64,000 nucleotides of DNA from Plectrocnemia conspersa (lineage: Eukaryota; Arthropoda; Insecta; Trichoptera; Polycentropodidae): contig VTFK01000433.1 of NCBI GenBank assembly GCA_009617715.1, positions 1 to 64,000 of the forward strand, read 5' to 3'. Shown piece after piece: positions 59,991 through 64,000 of the stretch. The notes under the pieces are model-generated. The model did no database searches and had not been told where the DNA came from. It saw only the letters and a list, made by a program, of their open reading frames with translations. The position numbers and the translations under genes were made by a program. Positions within the stretch are counted from its first letter, which is position 1, and the number at the start of each line of letters is the position of its first letter.

Positions 59991-60395
59991 CATAACTTTG
60001 TCGTTAGATATCAAACATTCGCCCATTTTCTATATAATTAAAACTGTATTTAATTTATTCACAATAACAACAACCAAATTAATATTAAAATATTTAAAAT
60101 GTAACAACTGAACCATATTTCAGTTCGTGCGGTACCCATTTGTCAAGCTTTTTTATATTTTTAGCTGTTACAAATGTCTAACTTTTATCCAAGATTTTTT
60201 TAAATTATTTTCCAGTAAATAATGATTATAAAAAAATATAGGTTAGTAACCTAGAGAAAAAAATGTCGTGATTTTCATAGACCCATTTCTAATATTATTT
60301 AACTATAGAAATATCGATTTTCTCAGTTTGTCGTTACTTACTTGGTTGAGTTTGATATCTAACGACATGCTCATCATACGCTTTGAATATTTATA
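59991..60395. other. AT-rich spacer, nothing recognised
   Basis: A/T-rich, with GATATCAAACATTCG and, inverted, GAGTTTGATATCTAACGAC words 340 bases apart (60008 and 60348). Confidence 0.4.
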
Positions 60396-60399
60396 GACA

Positions 60400-60760
60400 T
60401 CTCTTTTATTTGAGTGGAGAAATTAACCGGAGATTTAGACGGATCGTTATTTTATTCATACGGAGTGAACGAAAGTAATGCGACGCTTACGCGCTTGTTA
60501 CGCGATCATAATCGATCTCGCGGTCTTATCGCACACATGTTTATTTATACATTTAAATAAAAATTTGCATCATGTTTTTTCTCTCTCTCTTTACAATATA
60601 ATGTAATACATGTGTGTTTGATTCGTGGCCTCTTTGTGAGGACACGTCTGTGCGTGATACAGGCCGTTGGCAGAAATACAGAAGGCTTGACGTGTACTAC
60701 GTGTCGTACATTTTACAGTTTTAGGTCAATGGTGAAACTGCTGAAAGTAATACATTTACT
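60400..60760. other. GC-richer island 26, weak
   Basis: Includes a CGACGCTTACGCGCTTGTTACGCGATC block near 60481 and a short (CT)n at 60571-60589. The 74-codon frame at 60612-60836 has no family match. Confidence 0.3.
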
Positions 60761-61100
60761 GTATAAATACGACTTATTTAAACAAATAAAATTTTCTGAT
60801 TATCTTAAATATCAGATTATCATTAAAAATATTTAAAAAAAATAATAAATCTATTGTTATTTAAATCAAAACTACGAAATTTTTGAAAATAAATTTGCGT
60901 ACTGTTTAATGATAATCTGTAGAAATTTTTATTATAAATTAAATTATTACTTAACTCTTAAGAATATTAATAAATATGATTATTGTTTAATTAAGGATCT
61001 TAATTAAACAATAAAATTAGGAAAAAAATCAACTCAATCAGTTACCATAAGTTTATTTTAAGCGTACAAACTTTTTTTTTTATTATGATATAAAATTTTA

Positions 61101-61176
61101 GGGCGCTATAGCGTAGTCAATAACGTCTCAGACTAGTAATTCTGAGGTTGCGGGTTCAAGCCCTGGCAACGGCACT
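61101..61176 (+). repeat. tRNA-like repeat head (tRNA-derived SINE or pseudogene)
   Basis: The A-box-like TAGCGTAGTC (61108) and the B-box GGTTCAAGCCC (61153) lie 45 bases apart, the normal tRNA distance. CTCAGA-CTAGTAAT-TCTGAG forms a clear anticodon arm with one extra loop base; read as a 7-base loop it would present AGT (Thr). GCGGG-TTCAAGC-CCTGG forms most of a T arm. The acceptor ends (GGGCGC and GGCACT) do not pair, so it is not a functional tRNA. This is the best of the three tRNA-like sites. Confidence 0.6.
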
Positions 61177-61530
61177 CAAATTTTTGTTTATAAAAGTGCG
61201 CTATTATTAATAAAAAAAGCCTGTCCCATCTACAGTGACATCTATTAATTATAAATTGTATAGCACATCTCAATCATCCATAATATTTGTATGGGTAGAC
61301 TATTTTTTAATCTGCAAGACAGTTTAATTTTTTGTTGGACTTGCGCTTATGCTTTTACCATGTTAAAGGTCTGAATAAAAATTTTGTTTTATTTATGCAT
61401 GTAGGTATAGATATTTTTAAATGTTTAATACTTTCATTATAATAATTCAATGTAAAGTATGCGCTTGCAAATGGATGTTAGAATCTGTATTGAAAATTGA
61501 AAGCGTGAGTCACAATTTATTGTCATTGCG

Positions 61531-61594
61531 TGTTGATTGTCTGGCAAAAGAGACTGAAAGAGTACATGATCTGCGGCGCGTCGCTTGGCACTCC
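61531..61594 (+). repeat. 63-bp repeat shared with 37578-37640
   Basis: The last 27 bases, starting GATCTGCGGCGCGTCGCTTG, are identical to 37614-37640, and the preceding 36 are similar. The GCGGCGC..TTGGCACTCC layout resembles hAT right ends. A 68-codon frame at 61421-61627 spans it and is not supported. Confidence 0.65.
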
Positions 61595-61605
61595 ATCTGG
61601 CGGCT

Positions 61606-63670
61606 ATTGTATTGTCACAAAAATTAGTATAAAATTTAATAATATAACTTAATTTCGTTATTTTTTTTATATGAAAAAATTATAATCTGTCCTTATAGGA
61701 CATTAAACAAATTGTTGTCCGATGAGTGGCAGATGGGTGAGTCGCCCATTAGTGATTCACTTCGCAACTGAAGAATTCATTTTAACCTTTACTTCATAAT
61801 ATGCCCTTCCTCTTCAGGCGTTTCCTGTAAAGGATTTTTGTTAAGTCCTTCGCAAATTAATTAGGATAGTACGTCAGTCTTTCTTTAAATTTTATGTTTG
61901 TCTTATAGATCTCTTCTTTCGTCCCGGTGAATGTATGAATTTGGATCAAACCATGGGACATACAATATCATCCTTAGCATTTTATTTTAATTCATTGGTA
62001 CTTGATTCTTGTTGAATAAATATGTTTTATTATAAACATTTCTTTGAATTTTGTTACCTAAAAAAGGGTTTTAGAATCCATGTTTATATATACCAGTATT
62101 ATAGTTGTAATCGAGCATTAATTTTTTTTTTTTTAAACATTTTATTATAGTGAATTAAATAAATAAATAAATAAATGTTATGTAATTTAAGATAATTTTT
62201 AAATGCTTTTTAATAATCTACTTTATACTCCTACTAGTATTTTTATTTATAATTATTACTATATAGCTTATTTTTAATATGAATACGTATGTATATTCAT
62301 AAATTATATTTTTAATTTATCTAAAACCACATTAGTAAATAAATTAGATATTAAATATCTATATTATTTTATTTAATTCAATAAATTATATGATATAAAT
62401 AAATTTTAATTAATTTTATTCAACAAAATTAGTTTTAATTAAAAAATTGTATAGCTTCTTTTTACTGTCAAATTGTAAATACATAGATTTTTAAATTTTT
62501 TAAATGTATTTACAGTATATAATACTGTATTTTTCTACATTTTTATAAAATAAAATACTATTGGTTTTAGACCTCGTGACATATCTTTTTAATAAATAAT
62601 CTTTCAATAGATTTAGTACAAATACAAAAAAAAACAATTACTTATTTTTCATCTTGTCAATTGTCTACAACAGAATTTTAAAATTTTGAAAAACTGATAT
62701 CATTATAGATTCTTAATGTAACAAAAATTCGAATGATTCTAAAACATTTCAGAATTAATAGCATAAAAATTAAAACAATTCATAAACACAATTATTATTA
62801 GTTGTATCTTATATAACCTATTGGTATTATATATATCTTTATATTTTAGTAATAATGAGAATTTATTTACTATATAATATTTTTAACACGTTACTAAGCA
62901 AAAATATTATAATCTTTATCTTGGACATATAATATAGGTATTTGTTTTAAACGAATTTTAGTACAATCACAATTAAATTTAAATGTATTAGCTAATGCTG
63001 TGAATACTAGATTTTGTGTCTGCAATTTTTCAAATTAGTTAAATTAGTAGTTAGTAGTTAGTATCATATATTAAAATACTCAAGGGACCTTTTAACGTAA
63101 ATTAAACAAGAAAACATGGTTGGGTTACATTAAATTTACTACCATTTTTATATATAATAAAATCTGCTTAAAATAAAAAGCATGATACCTAGTCGCTAAA
63201 TAAAATAATGAATCAGATTTATGAAAATAAAATTAATTATACAATAATTTTAAATTATGAGATTTATAATTAATAATGTGTATTGAGTATAAAAAAAAAT
63301 ATCTCACAAAAATAGCAATAGTATAATCTTTTTAAACAATATACAGAAAGTGCTTAAAAATGTTAGGTTAGGTTCAAGTATACTTAGGCTATTTAAACAT
63401 TTCCAACATCCAAACCTATATTTTATATTTATGCTAAATATTATCTTGCACAATTTTTCTATATAGTTTACATAACATTATATTTATATTTAAATATTTT
63501 ATCAGGTCCAAAAAAAATAATTTAGAGTAACTCAAAGATTTGCAATAAAATATGATATCGAAGGATAAATAAAAACATTATAAATATGCAATATTCTTTA
63601 GAAAATGATATTTAAATATATAAATAAATATGTCGAGCTATTTGTATATAATAATTTCATACAATATATT
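61606..63670. other. AT-rich desert
   Basis: Two kilobases of mainly A/T sequence. There is a (TAAA)n patch at 62157-62176 and a GTTAGGTTAGGTT pair at 63362-63374, too short to be telomeric. No coding relic seen. Confidence 0.45.
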
Positions 63671-63673
63671 ATA

Positions 63674-64000
63674 TAGGAAAAGCGGAAAGTAATGATAATT
63701 TTTTTTCACATACAAAAAAATTATTAAAAAAAATATATATACAATTTTAATCAGTAAAATAATTTCCATTGGTTTATATTACTTTTCTCCAACAATCAGG
63801 CAGCTTTTCAATCCCTTTCTTACAGAACTCTGCAGGTTTTTCGTTAAAGAATGATTTTATGTGATTTTCGATTCTGTCAAATGAATTAAAATTGCTCTAA
63901 AGATCTGAAAAGATGGTAGTCAGAGGGTGCGATATCGGGGAAATATGGGGGATGCTGTAAAACTTCAAAATCAAGCTCCCTGATTTTTTCCTGCGTGATC
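63674..64000 (-). mobile_element. mariner element, 3' portion, continues beyond the window
   Basis: TAGGAAAAGCGGAAAGTAATGATAATT at 63674-63700 resembles a mariner terminal repeat (xxCGGAAAGTAATGxxA type), adjacent to a TA. It is followed inward by the transposase C-terminus on the minus strand. The other terminus lies off the right edge. Confidence 0.75.
63747..64000 (-). pseudogene. mariner transposase C-terminal fragment, broken
   Basis: The minus strand from 64000 reads ITQEKIRELDFEVLQHPPYF then PDIAPSDYHLFRSLEQF. HPPYSPDxAPSDYHLF is the mariner signature and contains the third catalytic Asp of D,D34D (PSD). A stop and a frameshift follow after EQF. The other frame then gives FDRIENHIKSFFNEKPAEF, CKKGIEKLPDCWRKVI, a stop, and TNGNYFTD before a terminal stop at 63747-63749. 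These match the mariner C-terminal FxxGIxxLPxRWxKVIxxxGxYFxD. The gene is inactive; upstream domains are outside the window. Confidence 0.93.

Noticed and set aside
61101..61176. Functional tRNA-Thr
   Set aside because: The acceptor stem does not pair and the anticodon loop has an extra base.

Overview
The window looks like AT-rich eukaryotic, probably insect, intergenic or intronic DNA. The signs are long A/T runs, decayed jockey-type LINEs, hAT and mariner DNA transposons, miniature inverted-repeat elements and tRNA-like repeat heads. There are no compact operon-like genes, no rRNA and no ORF resembling a host exon. The order cannot be fixed from sequence alone. I found no intact protein-coding gene: the longest open frames (about 100-130 codons) overlap each other on both strands and match no family I recognise.

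Two kinds of sequence alternate. (1) About 20 islands of 250-850 bp, visibly richer in G+C and CG dinucleotides and poor in homopolymer runs, sit every 2-5 kb in a much more AT-rich background (for example 225-745, 14190-15060, 22085-22690, 29930-30530, 35165-35880, 45885-46545, 53825-54320, 59750-59990). Several carry homeodomain-like TAATTA, Hox/Cdx-like TTTATGGC or CACGTG words. I read them as candidate cis-regulatory or conserved noncoding elements of a gene lying outside the window, but this is inference. (2) The background is built largely from old mobile elements and their repeats.

Best-supported elements: a 1.1 kb hAT element at 43694-44801 with a perfect 8-bp target duplication and a recognisable transposase C-terminus; two diverged members of one hAT family at 20727-21775 and 49484-50645, each with a 7/8 target duplication; a roughly 2 kb hAT transposase pseudogene (minus strand, 32835-34890) split by a 0.6 kb inverted-repeat element whose relative lies at 55698-56218; three LINE reverse-transcriptase relics (24081-24625, 30690-31535, 47352-48048); a mariner 3' end running off the right edge (63674-64000); and an array of seven copies of a roughly 177-bp repeat at 40380-41760 with solo inverted copies near 1.2-1.56 kb and 47 kb.

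Other dispersed families recur within the window (4.3/8.3/44.9/47.2 kb; 1.55/36.8 kb; 13.4/16.8/19.5/45.5 kb; 20.0/56.3-57.2 kb; 28.5/37.2 kb; 37.6/61.5 kb). All recognisable coding remnants are broken by stops or frameshifts, so the window shows layered transposon decay around possible regulatory islands rather than genes acting together.
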